Counted from the stretch's first letter, positions 24,315 through 34,425 are shown. The stretch is DNA of 64,000 bases from Pontixanthobacter aestiaquae (GCF_009827455.1 NZ_WTYZ01000001.1:1745001-1809000), one strand, 5' to 3'. Program-made: numbers and translations. Notes: generated from the letters alone by a model not told the origin.

Positions 24315-27267
24315 AAGGGTAGGGCCTAAGATATATTCAATCGCCGCTCATCGCGGCTTTGCCGATGCGCTGGTAGCGGGGTTGGTGCCGCGCTACTCCC
24401 ATGGCGATCTGGGCCTTGCAAAACTGACATTGCTTCTTCCGAGCACGCGTGCAGTACGCACAGTGACAGAGGCTTTCATCCGGTATTATGGCGCGGAGGG
24501 AAATCAGGGAATGCTGATGCCGCGCATGACGGTGGTCGGCGATCTTGATCTTGATGAAGCGCTCGGAGCGCTGCTTGAGCCACTTGGAGCGAACGACGTT
24601 CCGGTCGCTGTCGACCCGACCCATCGGTGGTTCAGACTGGGGCACTTGCTGACCGAGGAAATGGGCGATGATGCTCCCGGTTCAGCAACCAAGCTCAGGC
24701 TTGCCAAAGACATTGCGTTGACGATGGACCGGTTGCTGGTCGAGGATATCGGACCGGAAAAGCTTCTGACCGAAAAGATCGTCAATCTTGATGAGGATTT
24801 GTCGAAGCATTGGCAGGATAGTCTGCGGCTGTTTGCCAGAGTGCAAGCGCGGTGGTTGGTCGAGCTTGCGGAGATGGGCGCGCTGGATGCTGCTTCCCGG
24901 CGCAATCGACTGTTTGATTATGCGTCAAAGAGTTGGCGCGAGACACCGCCAGAAACACCCATTGTGGCCGTTGGCGTAACCAGTGCGTCGCCTGCATTGG
25001 CTCGGTTGCTCAAAACTGTTTCAGAGCTTCCGCAAGGCGCCGTGATCCTGCCTGACTTCGACCTGTCGATGGATGAGCAAGTGTGGGAAGAGCTGGGTAC
25101 GGCAGGCGATATTGAAACCGCCGACGCCACACCCTTCCAGCGCGGCGACGCCGTTACGCATCCGCAATATCATTTAAAGCTGCTACTGAATCGGATGGGC
25201 ATCGCACGCGGCGAGGTTCAGTCTTGGCACCGCAAGGGGATGATGGCGGCATCGCCCGATCGAACGCATGCAATCTCCAGCCTGTTCCTGCCGCCCGAGG
25301 CAAGCAAGAGTTGGGTCGATCTGCCCGCCGACAAGCGCCGTCTGTCGGGCGTGCGGATTATGGAAACCGCCAATCCGGAAGAGGAAGCGCAGGCGATTGC
25401 GCTGCTGGTTCGGGAAGCAATCGAAGAGCCGGAGAAACGCGTCGCAGTGGTCACGCCCGATCGCGGATTGGCGCGCCGTGTGGTCCAGCATCTGCGCCGC
25501 TGGAATATCGAGGCTGACGATTCCGCTGGTCGCCCCCTGTCGCAGACACCCGCTGGTCGTTTGTTCCTGTTGCTCGCCGAGGTGATTGCCGAACGCGCTG
25601 CGCCAGTGCCGCTTATGGCTTTGCTCGAACATCCACTGGTGCGCTTCGATCAGGATCGTGGGACATGGCTCGCGCAGGCCCGTGCTTTTGAGCTGGAATT
25701 GAGAGGCCCGCGCCCGGCTGCCGGCTTGGCCGAGCTGGCGGCAAAAGCTGAAAAAGCGCAGGTGACCGATTGGTGGAGCGAGGTCGAGGCGATTCTCGCG
25801 CCGCTTTTGGAAAGCAGCGATGATCTGGATATGGCAGCTGCTCTGAGCGCGCTTGCCAAGGCAGGCGAAACACTCTGCGGCGATGCTTTGTGGTCGCGCG
25901 AAGATGGTCGCGCTCTGGCGAGCTTCGTCGAGGAGTTGCGGCGGCACGCGACTGATGTTCCGACACAGATAGATAGCGCCGATCTGCATACGGTTCTGCG
26001 CGACGCGATGGAGGCGGTAGCGGTGCGGCCTTCCTATGGCGGGCACCCGCGTGTTGCTATCTATGGTCTGCTCGAATCCCGGATGAGCCGCGCTAACTTA
26101 GTGATCTGCGCGGGTCTGAATGAAGGCAGTTGGCCTGCTTCTCCATCCACCGATCCGCTGCTCGCGCCGGCGGTGCTGCGCGCGCTGGGAGTACCGGGCG
26201 CAGACTTCCGCATTGGTCTGGCTGCGCACGATCTTGCCGGAGCGCTCGGCGCTCCCGAAGTGGTGCTGAGCCGCGCGCAGCGCGATATTTCCGGTCCGGC
26301 CATCCCCTCGCGATTCCTATTGCGGGTGCAGGCACTGCTCGGTGCGGATCTGATTGACAAGCATAGTGAAAAGGAAGCTGTCCGGTTCGCACAAGCGCTC
26401 GATCATGCGGAACCTGCGCCGCTTTACCCAAAGCCGGAACCGATGCCATCGGTAGAGCAGAGAAAGCAGCGGATCAGCGTTACGGCGCTGGATAGGCTGA
26501 GATCTGATCCGTACCAGTTTTATGCGAGCGCGATCTTGCGGCTGAGTGAGCTTGACGGATTGGATGCCGAACCGTCAGCGGCTTGGCGCGGGATTGCGGC
26601 GCATGAAATTCTCGAAGAGTGGCACAAGTCGCAGCGCCCGATGAGCGAAGTTGCGGGCGAAGTGCTTCAGCAAATGAACGCGCATCCGCTTATGCGCGCA
26701 TTGTGGCAGCCGCGTTTGATGAAGGCGCTCGAATGGGTTGAGGAATCGATCGCCGCGATGGATGGCCGCAAGCCTGCGCTGTTCGAAGAATGGGGCGATA
26801 TGGATGTTCGCGGCGTTACCATCTTCGGTAAGGCAGACAGGATCGATATACTGGATGGCGGGGAATTGGCCATTGTCGATTACAAGACCGGCGGACCGCC
26901 CACCGGGAAGCAAGTCGAAAAAGGCTTTGCTCTTCAACTCGGCACAATCGGCCTGATGGCGGAAGCGGGTGCCTTCAAGAAGCTGGCCGGAAACGCCACC
27001 AAATTCGAATATTGGTCGCTCGCAAGAAGCGACAAAAGCGATACCGGCTTTGGTTTCGTTGCGACTCCGGTTCTCGAAGGCAGCAAGCGAAGCGGTATTC
27101 CGCCTGAAGATTTCCTGCCTAAGGCCAAGGAATATCTCGATGATGCTTTGAATCGCTGGATTCTCGGCGATGAGCCATTCACGGCGCGGCTGAATCCGGA
27201 TGCCAATGTCTATTCGACCTTCGATCAGCTGATGCGGCTCGATGAGTGGATGGGGCGCGAGGCATGA
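24307..27267 (+). CDS. addB: Double-strand break repair nuclease AddB
   Basis: The 986-residue protein is the alphaproteobacterial AddB. The N-terminal half is a degenerate helicase region with inactive-looking motifs (for instance LLLPSTRAVRTVTEAF), and the C-terminal RecB-type nuclease domain shows the metal-binding pattern GKADRIDILDGGELAIVDYKT near residue 860. With AddA it resects DNA ends for RecA-dependent repair, in place of RecBCD. The GTG start at 24307 overlaps murU by eight bases, with the first residues MGERVGPKIYSIAAH; the next gene overlaps its stop as ATGA. Alphaproteobacterial AddB lacks the iron-sulfur Cys set seen in Bacillus. Confidence 0.93.
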   Translation: MGERVGPKIYSIAAHRGFADALVAGLVPRYSHGDLGLAKLTLLLPSTRAVRTVTEAFIRYYGAEGNQGMLMPRMTVVGDLDLDEALGALLEPLGANDVPVAVDPTHRWFRLGHLLTEEMGDDAPGSATKLRLAKDIALTMDRLLVEDIGPEKLLTEKIVNLDEDLSKHWQDSLRLFARVQARWLVELAEMGALDAASRRNRLFDYASKSWRETPPETPIVAVGVTSASPALARLLKTVSELPQGAVILPDFDLSMDEQVWEELGTAGDIETADATPFQRGDAVTHPQYHLKLLLNRMGIARGEVQSWHRKGMMAASPDRTHAISSLFLPPEASKSWVDLPADKRRLSGVRIMETANPEEEAQAIALLVREAIEEPEKRVAVVTPDRGLARRVVQHLRRWNIEADDSAGRPLSQTPAGRLFLLLAEVIAERAAPVPLMALLEHPLVRFDQDRGTWLAQARAFELELRGPRPAAGLAELAAKAEKAQVTDWWSEVEAILAPLLESSDDLDMAAALSALAKAGETLCGDALWSREDGRALASFVEELRRHATDVPTQIDSADLHTVLRDAMEAVAVRPSYGGHPRVAIYGLLESRMSRANLVICAGLNEGSWPASPSTDPLLAPAVLRALGVPGADFRIGLAAHDLAGALGAPEVVLSRAQRDISGPAIPSRFLLRVQALLGADLIDKHSEKEAVRFAQALDHAEPAPLYPKPEPMPSVEQRKQRISVTALDRLRSDPYQFYASAILRLSELDGLDAEPSAAWRGIAAHEILEEWHKSQRPMSEVAGEVLQQMNAHPLMRALWQPRLMKALEWVEESIAAMDGRKPALFEEWGDMDVRGVTIFGKADRIDILDGGELAIVDYKTGGPPTGKQVEKGFALQLGTIGLMAEAGAFKKLAGNATKFEYWSLARSDKSDTGFGFVATPVLEGSKRSGIPPEDFLPKAKEYLDDALNRWILGDEPFTARLNPDANVYSTFDQLMRLDEWMGREA

Positions 27268-30200
27268 GCGCCTCCAAAAACCAAGGTCGGGTATTTCAGC
27301 TCAAGGATAATCAAGCGCTGGCGGTTGATCCCGAAGAAAGCGTCTGGCTCTCCGCGTCTGCGGGCACGGGCAAGACACAAGTGCTGTCAGCCCGCGTGTT
27401 GCGTCTGTTGCTGCGCCGCGATGTCGATCCTTCACAAATATTGTGTCTGACGTTTACTAAGGCTGGCGCAGCGGAAATGGCGACGCGGGTTAATGAAGTG
27501 CTCGCCAATTGGGTGCGGATGAAGCCTGAAGTGCTTGCAGCAGATCTGCAAGCGATAGGTGCGTCCGTCGATAGCGAAACACAAAGCCGCGCACGGAGCT
27601 TGTTTGCCAGCGTACTCGATTGTCCTGGCGGTGGATTGCGGATCGATACGATCCATGCCTTCGCGCAATGGCTGCTCGCAGCATTTCCTGAAGAGGCTGG
27701 CCTGTCTCCCGGGTCGCGGGCGATGGAAGACCGCGACCGTGATGTGCTGGCGCACAAAGTGCTCGCCGATATGGTGGTTGATTGGCAGGACTCCGGCGAA
27801 ACAGGACTGCTTGATGCGTTGTCAATGCTAAGCATCCGAATGGGCGCGGATGGGGCGCGTGGCTGGCTGATGCGCTGCGCCAAAGCGCGCGAAGTGTGGT
27901 TCGGCAAAACCGGTTGGCAGGATGATCTGGGCGGCCGTGTTCGGCGGTTGCTCGGGCTGGCTGAGGGCGCAGGACCGGATGATGTCGCAGCTTTGTGTGC
28001 AGACAGCGAATTTGCAATCTCCGCCTTGCAGCGATGCGCTGCCGTCAATGCCGAATGGGGCACCAAGACCGGGCTGAAATCAGCAGACGCGATTGCCTTA
28101 TGGTTGGCGGCTACCCCGGCGCAGCGGGTCGATCTTGCGAGCGACATGGCGGCAGCATTGTTCACGCAGAAAGGTGATCCGCGCTCGCTCAAATCGCTCG
28201 AGAAGATTGATCCCGGCTATGCGGATGCGGCTGCGGAAGTGATGCAATCGCTATCTGCTGTTCGCGAACTGCAAATGCGTCTGGCATTGTCAGAGTGGCT
28301 CACACCTGCATTGCGCATCGGGCGGCGCTTCGCACTGCGCTGGGATGAGGCGAAGAAGCGCGAAGGATTGATCGATTTTGACGACCAGATCCGCCGTGCC
28401 GCGGCGCTGCTTTCCCGATCCGATATTGCTGATTGGATTCGCTATAAGCTCGATCGCCAATTTGATCATATTCTGATCGATGAGGCACAGGATACCAATG
28501 AAGCGCAGTGGTCTATCATCCGCGCGCTGACCGAGGATTATTTTGTCGGTGAAGGGCAGCGTGACGGCAAGCTGCGCACGATCTTTGTCGTCGGTGATTA
28601 CAAACAAGCGATTTTTCGGTTTCAAGGAACCAGCCCCGAGAACTTCGAAATATCGCGCAAGCACTTTGCCAAGGTCATGGCCGATGCTGCGGACAATGCA
28701 GATACCTTGCGCGACCGCATCGATGCACGTCCACTGAAGAGTCTCGATCTGGGGCGGTCGTACCGGACGGCGCAGCCGGTGCTCGATTTTGTCGATCATG
28801 CGATTGATCGGATCGGCTTTGAGCAATTTGGTCTCGCCGAGCATCCCGGCAAACATATTGGTCAGGCACGCAGCGGCGAAGTTGTGCTGTGGAGCCCCGT
28901 GAGCGCTCAGGCGGACGATGAGGATGAAGCCGAGGGCAGCGATACGTGGCTGTCGGAGCCGGAGCGGCGGATGGCAGACAAGATCGCTGGCCAAGTCACT
29001 GCGTGGCTGCGCGATGGCTATCCGTTGGTGAAGGGCGATACCCCGCGCAATGCCGGGCCGGGTGACATCATGATTCTGGTGCGCAAGCGGAAGGAACTTG
29101 CTGGTCTGATTGTTGCAAGGCTCCACGCGGCGGGAGTTCCGGTTGCGGGCGTTGACCGGTTACGCTTGGGGGCACCTCTGGCGGTGAAGGATTTAATGGC
29201 GGCGCTGCGTTTTGCTGCTCAGCCGCTGGATGATTTGAGTTTGGCGAACCTGCTCGTTTCCCCGCTGATCGGATGGTCACAGGAGGATCTGCTCCAACAC
29301 GGATATCGCGTCAAGGGCATTCACCTTTGGGATCATCTCCGAAAATCAGATGCGCCGCTGGCAGCGGCTACTGCCGACAGATTGCGCGATTTGTTGCGAC
29401 TGACGGATTATGAACCGCCGCAGGCGCTGCTCCATTGGTTGCTGATCGGTCCGTGGAAGGGGCGGACGAAGCTCGTTTCGCGCTTGGGGCGTGAGGCGAA
29501 TGATCCGATTGATGAACTGCTTAATGCGGCCTTGGCGTTTTCGTCGGCCCACACCGCAAGCCTTCAAGGTTTCATCCAATGGTTCGATGCGGGCGAAAGC
29601 GAGCTGAAACGCGAAGCGGGAGCGAGTGAAGGCCTTGTCCGCGTAATGACAGTGCACGGGTCGAAAGGGTTGCAAGCACCCATCGTGATCTTGGCAGATG
29701 CTACGGGTAATCCCGATAGCTCACCCGTGCGTAGCGTTTCGTTGTCTGAGGAAGTTTCGAATGAAGATACCAAGCGTTCGGTTCCGATTCCGTCACTGCG
29801 CAAGGACGAGAAAGTCGGGCCGGTTCTGGCCGCCGAGGACGCAATTGCGAGGGAAGAGCGGCAGGAGCATTGGCGCTTGCTCTATGTCGCGATGACTCGC
29901 GCTGAGGAGGCGCTTTTCATAGGCGGTGCGCTCGGCCAGCGCGAGGACGTTCCTGCAGATGATAGCTGGTATGCACGGCTTGCGCCTCTGTTTCCTGAGG
30001 AAATTCAGGACGATCCCAATTTTGGCGCGCGTCGCGCTGTTGGGCAGCGTCCACCGGCGGCACCGCTTATTACTGCTGACAAGCCTTTGGCTGCGTTGCC
30101 CGATATACCCGATTGGGCCGCCACTCCGATAGGGCCGGAACCGCGTCCGCCGCGTCCGCTGGCTCCGTCCTCCGCTGGTGAGGACCAAGCGGCCGATCCG

Positions 30201-30752
30201 CCTCTATCCGGCGATAGTCTGAAAATTGCCGCGCGACGCGGTGTGCTGATTCACAGTCTGCTGGAACGTCTGCCCGATGTGGCTCAATCAGACAGGCACT
30301 CGCGCGCTAAGGCTTGGCTCAGCAAACATGCTGGCGATCTGGATACAAGTACGCGCGAGGAGGTTTTGGCCGCCGCAATGAAAGTGCTTCGGGAGCCCGG
30401 CTTCGAAACGATATTCGGGCCCGAAGCTCTGGCAGAAGTGCCGCTCGCTGCAACTGTCGATGGGCAAGTCATTGCCGGCATCGCCGACCGCCTGTTGGTC
30501 ACTCCAGAAAGTGTGACGGTGGTGGATTTCAAAACCGCGCGGCGGCCACCTGCTTCGCTTGATGCCGTGCCCGCAGCGTCGATCCGGCAAATGGCGGCCT
30601 ATGCGGCGGCGCTTGCAGAAATTTATCCTGAGCGCGCGATCAAAGCGGCTTTGCTATACACACAATCGCCGCAATTGATTGAAATCCCTTCGGAGGTCCT
30701 TGCGGCCAACAAATCCACTTTGTCCACAAAGCAGGAAAGCTTTCCCGCCTGA
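27264..30752 (+). CDS. addA: Double-strand break repair helicase-nuclease AddA
   Basis: A 1162-residue UvrD-like superfamily 1 helicase with a C-terminal nuclease. Walker A is SASAGTGKTQVLSARVLRLL near residue 37; helicase motifs include LIDEAQDTNEAQW, VGDYKQAIFRFQG and VMTVHGSKGLQAPIV; the last third has the nuclease pattern GIADRLLVTPESVTVVDFKT. It is the 3'-5' motor of AddAB. The ATG at 27264 overlaps the addB stop. The open frame extends six codons upstream but the ATGA junction is preferred. It ends a run of six genes with overlapping ends. Confidence 0.95.
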   Translation: MSASKNQGRVFQLKDNQALAVDPEESVWLSASAGTGKTQVLSARVLRLLLRRDVDPSQILCLTFTKAGAAEMATRVNEVLANWVRMKPEVLAADLQAIGASVDSETQSRARSLFASVLDCPGGGLRIDTIHAFAQWLLAAFPEEAGLSPGSRAMEDRDRDVLAHKVLADMVVDWQDSGETGLLDALSMLSIRMGADGARGWLMRCAKAREVWFGKTGWQDDLGGRVRRLLGLAEGAGPDDVAALCADSEFAISALQRCAAVNAEWGTKTGLKSADAIALWLAATPAQRVDLASDMAAALFTQKGDPRSLKSLEKIDPGYADAAAEVMQSLSAVRELQMRLALSEWLTPALRIGRRFALRWDEAKKREGLIDFDDQIRRAAALLSRSDIADWIRYKLDRQFDHILIDEAQDTNEAQWSIIRALTEDYFVGEGQRDGKLRTIFVVGDYKQAIFRFQGTSPENFEISRKHFAKVMADAADNADTLRDRIDARPLKSLDLGRSYRTAQPVLDFVDHAIDRIGFEQFGLAEHPGKHIGQARSGEVVLWSPVSAQADDEDEAEGSDTWLSEPERRMADKIAGQVTAWLRDGYPLVKGDTPRNAGPGDIMILVRKRKELAGLIVARLHAAGVPVAGVDRLRLGAPLAVKDLMAALRFAAQPLDDLSLANLLVSPLIGWSQEDLLQHGYRVKGIHLWDHLRKSDAPLAAATADRLRDLLRLTDYEPPQALLHWLLIGPWKGRTKLVSRLGREANDPIDELLNAALAFSSAHTASLQGFIQWFDAGESELKREAGASEGLVRVMTVHGSKGLQAPIVILADATGNPDSSPVRSVSLSEEVSNEDTKRSVPIPSLRKDEKVGPVLAAEDAIAREERQEHWRLLYVAMTRAEEALFIGGALGQREDVPADDSWYARLAPLFPEEIQDDPNFGARRAVGQRPPAAPLITADKPLAALPDIPDWAATPIGPEPRPPRPLAPSSAGEDQAADPPLSGDSLKIAARRGVLIHSLLERLPDVAQSDRHSRAKAWLSKHAGDLDTSTREEVLAAAMKVLREPGFETIFGPEALAEVPLAATVDGQVIAGIADRLLVTPESVTVVDFKTARRPPASLDAVPAASIRQMAAYAAALAEIYPERAIKAALLYTQSPQLIEIPSEVLAANKSTLSTKQESFPA

Positions 30753-30808
30753 GGCGTTGAGTGACCGGATATTGCCCCTAAATAGAGCGCAACAACAGGA
30801 GATAATTC

Positions 30809-31129
30809 ATGGCTACCATCAACGTCACAGACGACAGTTTCAAAGCCGACGTGCTCGATTCCGACAAGCCAGTGCTGGTAGATTTCTGGGCGGACTGGTG
30901 CGGTCCGTGTAAGATGATTGGGCCCTCGCTCGAAGAAATCAGCGATGAACTGAGTGACCAAATCACTATCGCAAAGATGGACATCGTCGAGAATACCGGC
31001 ATTCCAACAGAAATGGGCGTTCAGTCCATTCCGCTGATGGTGCTGTTCAAGAACGGTAAGCCAGTATCACAGAAATTGGGCGCAGCTCCGAAGAACCAGC
31101 TTAAAGGTTGGATCGAAAGCGAGCTGTAA
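30809..31129 (+). CDS. trxA: Thioredoxin 1
   Basis: A 106-residue classical thioredoxin with the redox pair C31-C34 in FWADWCGPCKMIGPS and the cis-proline region QSIPLMVLFKNGK. It keeps cytoplasmic protein thiols reduced and serves ribonucleotide reductase. CAGGAG sits about eight bases before the ATG. The 56-base gap after addA may hold a separate promoter, but addA-trxA adjacency is common in this group, so read-through is likely. Confidence 0.96.
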   Translation: MATINVTDDSFKADVLDSDKPVLVDFWADWCGPCKMIGPSLEEISDELSDQITIAKMDIVENTGIPTEMGVQSIPLMVLFKNGKPVSQKLGAAPKNQLKGWIESEL

Positions 31130-31138
31130 ACAGCTTCA

Positions 31139-31939
31139 CTAATCCAGTTTAGTAACGCGTGCGGCCAGTTCCTTCCACAGGGAGGGGCTGGCCGCTCCTA
31201 TTAGGCCGGGGCGGTCCCATTCATCGACGCGGTAGTCCGACCCGTCATTGCGCGCGACTTTGCCGCCGGTTTCGTTGAGCCATAACGCGCCCGCCGCATG
31301 ATCCCAAGGCAGGGTTCGCTGGAAAATCGTTACATCATTGGTGCCTAGCGCCAGACGCGGATATTGTTCGGCGGCGCAGCGCGGAATGTCGACTAGCGTA
31401 TAATGCGGTGCGATGTGTTCCTGCATCTGCTCGCGCAGGCCGTCTTGCATAAAGAGTGTCGAGATACCTGCAATTGGCGGATCTTGTCCCGTGGTCTTGG
31501 CGGTGACTTTCTCTCCATTCACAAATGCGCCTTCGCCGCGACGTGCCGTGCAGTAGCGTTTTGTGAGCGGGTCGTAAATCCATCCGGCTTGAGTGATCCC
31601 GCCTCCAGCCAAGGCAATTAGGATACCAAACGGCGCGCTGCCGCTGGCGAAGTTACCGGTGCCGTCGATGGGGTCGATGATCCAGCACTGCTGCGACAGG
31701 CCCGCCAGAACCGATGGATCGGCCTCGCTGGCCTCTTCACCGACGATGGCGAGGCCGGGGATCAGCTTTTCCAAGCCTTCAGCCAGCATGACTTCGGATT
31801 CTTTGTCCGCAACGGTGACCAGTTCGTTCTTCCCTTTGTCGGCAATCTCGCTCGATTCCAAGTTGCGGAAGCGGGGGAGAATGGCTGTCTCGCTCACATG
31901 CTCGAGAAGAGAGAGCATTGCATCATTGAGCGATGTCAT
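31139..31939 (-). CDS. hisN: Inositol monophosphatase family; probable histidinol-phosphatase HisN
   Basis: The 266-residue protein has the metal-binding motifs of the IMPase family: IVGEEASEAD, the central WIIDPIDGTGNFASG, and the C-terminal WDHAAGALWLNETGGKV. In alphaproteobacteria the member beside argJ or histidine genes is usually the histidinol-phosphate phosphatase HisN, although broad-specificity inositol phosphatases look similar. The ATG at 31939 overlaps the argJ stop as ATGA, so the two genes are coupled. It is convergent with trxA with nine bases between them and no clear terminator. Confidence 0.8.
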   Translation of the reverse strand: MTSLNDAMLSLLEHVSETAILPRFRNLESSEIADKGKNELVTVADKESEVMLAEGLEKLIPGLAIVGEEASEADPSVLAGLSQQCWIIDPIDGTGNFASGSAPFGILIALAGGGITQAGWIYDPLTKRYCTARRGEGAFVNGEKVTAKTTGQDPPIAGISTLFMQDGLREQMQEHIAPHYTLVDIPRCAAEQYPRLALGTNDVTIFQRTLPWDHAAGALWLNETGGKVARNDGSDYRVDEWDRPGLIGAASPSLWKELAARVTKLD

Positions 31940-33162
31940 GAGCGATAATCCGCGTTGATGGAAATATACCCGTGCGTCAGATCGCAGGTCCAGACCGTTG
32001 AACGGCCCGACCCGATGCCGAGATCGACTTCTACGGTAATGTTCTGACCTTTCAAATGCTCGGTAACGGGCGCTTCGTCATAACCGGCCACCGGCTGTCC
32101 GTCGCGTGCAGCCCAATGCCCGCCGAAGCCAATCGATAGCGTGTCGCGATCTGCAGGCTCACCGGCTTTGCCGACGGCCATCACAATGCGGCCCCAATTG
32201 GCATCCTCACCAGCAATTGCCGTCTTAACCAGCGGTGAGTTCGCAATCGCGAGACCAACTTTATGAGCGCTGGCATCGCTGTCGGCTCCGGTCACTGCAA
32301 TCTCGATAAATTTCTGTGCCCCTTCGCCATCGCGAACCACGAGCTGCGCCAATTGCCGGCACACATCAGCGATTGCGGCAGCAAAGGCATCTGCGCCTGT
32401 GTCATCGAATGAGGTCAGCAGCGTATTACCCGCTTTACCGGTCGCAAACGCCAGCACGGTATCGCTGGTTGACGTGTCGCTATCGACGGTGATGCAGGAA
32501 AATGTCTTGCCGTTTGCCGCTTGAAGGACTTCTTGCAAAAATCCGGGCGTCACTGAGGCGTCGGTAAATATATATCCGAGCATGGTAGCCATATCCGGCG
32601 CAATCATGCCGCTACCCTTTATTACGGCGCTGATTTCGACACGCGTTTCGCCGATCATCGCTGAGGCGGTCGCGCCTTTGGCGAACGTATCGGTGGTCGC
32701 AATTGTGTTTGCGACATCTTCCCAGCTACATTCGGGTGCAGTTAAAGCGCTCGCAACGCCTTCACGCGCTTTGTCTTTGGGTAAAGGTACACCGATGACC
32801 CCCGTCGACGAGACGAAGACTTCGCGAGGCTCGCATTGCAAGCCATCGCTCACCTGCGCCATAATCTGCTCGACAGCCTCGCGTCCGCGATAGCCGGTGA
32901 AAGCATTGGAGTTTCCTGCATTGACGATGAGCGCGCGTGCCGAACCCGCTTTCACTTGCTCGCGGCCCATTTCGACTTCGGTTGAGGAGCACGCGCTTTG
33001 GGTGAACACACCCGCCACGGCAGTACCGTCGCACAGCTCAATAAAAGTCAGATCACAGCGATCCCACTCCTTATACTGCGCACGCGCCACACGGAGCACC
33101 ACGCCCTCGATAGCGGGCATTTCCGGGAAGGGTGTAGCAAGCGGAGAGCGTTCGATATCCAT
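31936..33162 (-). CDS. argJ: Bifunctional glutamate N-acetyltransferase/ornithine acetyltransferase
   Basis: The 408-residue precursor contains the self-cleavage site KGSGMIAPDMATMLGYIFTD, where the Thr of MATML becomes the N-terminal nucleophile of the beta chain. The acetyl-transfer oxyanion region SSTGVIGVPL and the C-terminal CDLTHGYISINADYRS are also typical. It recycles the acetyl group in arginine synthesis by moving it from N-acetylornithine to glutamate. It is coupled to hisN by a four-base overlap. In related genomes argJ often stands near secA; here two unrelated genes separate them. Confidence 0.95.
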   Translation of the reverse strand: MDIERSPLATPFPEMPAIEGVVLRVARAQYKEWDRCDLTFIELCDGTAVAGVFTQSACSSTEVEMGREQVKAGSARALIVNAGNSNAFTGYRGREAVEQIMAQVSDGLQCEPREVFVSSTGVIGVPLPKDKAREGVASALTAPECSWEDVANTIATTDTFAKGATASAMIGETRVEISAVIKGSGMIAPDMATMLGYIFTDASVTPGFLQEVLQAANGKTFSCITVDSDTSTSDTVLAFATGKAGNTLLTSFDDTGADAFAAAIADVCRQLAQLVVRDGEGAQKFIEIAVTGADSDASAHKVGLAIANSPLVKTAIAGEDANWGRIVMAVGKAGEPADRDTLSIGFGGHWAARDGQPVAGYDEAPVTEHLKGQNITVEVDLGIGSGRSTVWTCDLTHGYISINADYRS

Positions 33163-33252
33163 AGTGACCGCCCTTATGGTTCAATCCACTTCGCTGCAAG
33201 CGCTTGCCATTTTGCCGTGGGTCGTTCTACACTCTGCATAGGGAGATTTTCG

Positions 33253-34425
33253 ATGGTTTTTGTTTTTGAATCAGTGGCTTTGGCACTGTTCCAAGCAGCG
33301 TCGGCACAGCCCGTGCCGCAAGCTGCCGAACTGCGTACTCGGACTGAGCCAGCGAGAGCTATTGATCGGTACGATTCGATGGGCGAGCCACGAAAGCCTG
33401 ACCAGAAGGTCGCGCCGATTGATGCCTACGGGATGTGGGTGAGATCTGGTGACTATCCGCAAAAAGCGAGAACCGAAAAACGCAGTGGGCAAACCAAGAT
33501 ACGCTTGGCTGTTGCTACGTCAGGTCGTGTCGATAGCTGCATGATAGCCGAGAGCAGTGGTCATCCCGATCTTGATGAAGCAGCGTGTCGGGGAGCGCAA
33601 AACAGAGCTCGGTTTATCCCTGCGACGGACGCCAATGCCGACCCGATCGCATCAACCTACGATCATACGGTAATTTGGAAGATACGAGGCGAGCCAGAAC
33701 CATCAATAGCGCAAGCAGCAATGGAAGACGCTGAAGCTGCTGCTGAATGGGTCGACAAACAGACAGCGGAAAGAGCCTCACCCAATCGACTAGTAAGCCT
33801 TCCTAGGGCACCTCAACTAACCACGCGAGTTCGAGGTTTCGAACGTCGCGGGCTAAATGACTATCCTCAAGCAGCACTCGTACGCAGAGCCGAGGGGCGG
33901 GTTACCGTTGCTCTTTCGGTAGACTCCGAAGGTAATGTAACGAAATGCTCCGTTCTGCGGCCAACGGAAGATAGCGATCTCAACGCAGCTAGCTGTGCGG
34001 GCTCACAGGAGATTGATGTAAATTCTCCGGCATTGGATGTCTATGGCAACCCTACAGAGGGAAGAGTTGTTCGAACAATATCGTGGCAACTCCCCGCTCA
34101 AGAAACCGTTGTCTATTCGCAGCGCTCATATCGCCGAGGTCCCGAGAAATTCCCTTTTATCGAGAATGCGATGATTGGCGCTGCGATTGAGGCGAAGGCA
34201 GACGGCACAGTTATTTCGTGCGAACTCTTGAGAGAAGGAGAACTGCCAGAGGAGTTCAAGGAAGCCGAGAAAATGTGTGACGAACTCCGCCAACGCGGAA
34301 TGTATTTTGTTAGTGGCTTTCCAGTAAGGTCTGCAGAAATTGATCCACTTGGGGCGAAAGTCCGTGTCGAAGTGCGTATGCAAGGCACGCGGGTGGACAA
34401 TGCCGATAAGCCAATCAAGGAATAG
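33253..34425 (+). CDS. Exported protein with three TonB-C-like domains
   Basis: The 390-residue product starts MVFVFESVALALFQAASAQP, a short signal peptide. Three tandem domains resemble the TonB C-terminal fold: about residues 65-145, 200-282 and 300-378. Each has a GxV strand (TSGRVDSC, SEGNVTKC, ADGTVISC) and a paired second cysteine 15, 16 and 19 residues further on (C97/C112, C232/C248, C323/C342), which suggests one disulfide per domain. There is no Pro-rich spacer or cytoplasmic segment as in true TonB. Codon choice (AGA, CGA, ATA, CTA) looks different from the neighbouring argJ and secA. Function is unknown; an envelope-binding role is an inference. Confidence 0.7.
   Translation: MVFVFESVALALFQAASAQPVPQAAELRTRTEPARAIDRYDSMGEPRKPDQKVAPIDAYGMWVRSGDYPQKARTEKRSGQTKIRLAVATSGRVDSCMIAESSGHPDLDEAACRGAQNRARFIPATDANADPIASTYDHTVIWKIRGEPEPSIAQAAMEDAEAAAEWVDKQTAERASPNRLVSLPRAPQLTTRVRGFERRGLNDYPQAALVRRAEGRVTVALSVDSEGNVTKCSVLRPTEDSDLNAASCAGSQEIDVNSPALDVYGNPTEGRVVRTISWQLPAQETVVYSQRSYRRGPEKFPFIENAMIGAAIEAKADGTVISCELLREGELPEEFKEAEKMCDELRQRGMYFVSGFPVRSAEIDPLGAKVRVEVRMQGTRVDNADKPIKE

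Noticed and set aside
25183..26046. 287-codon minus-strand open frame inside addB
   Set aside because: Antisense shadow; composition rich in Arg, His and Gln and no domain.
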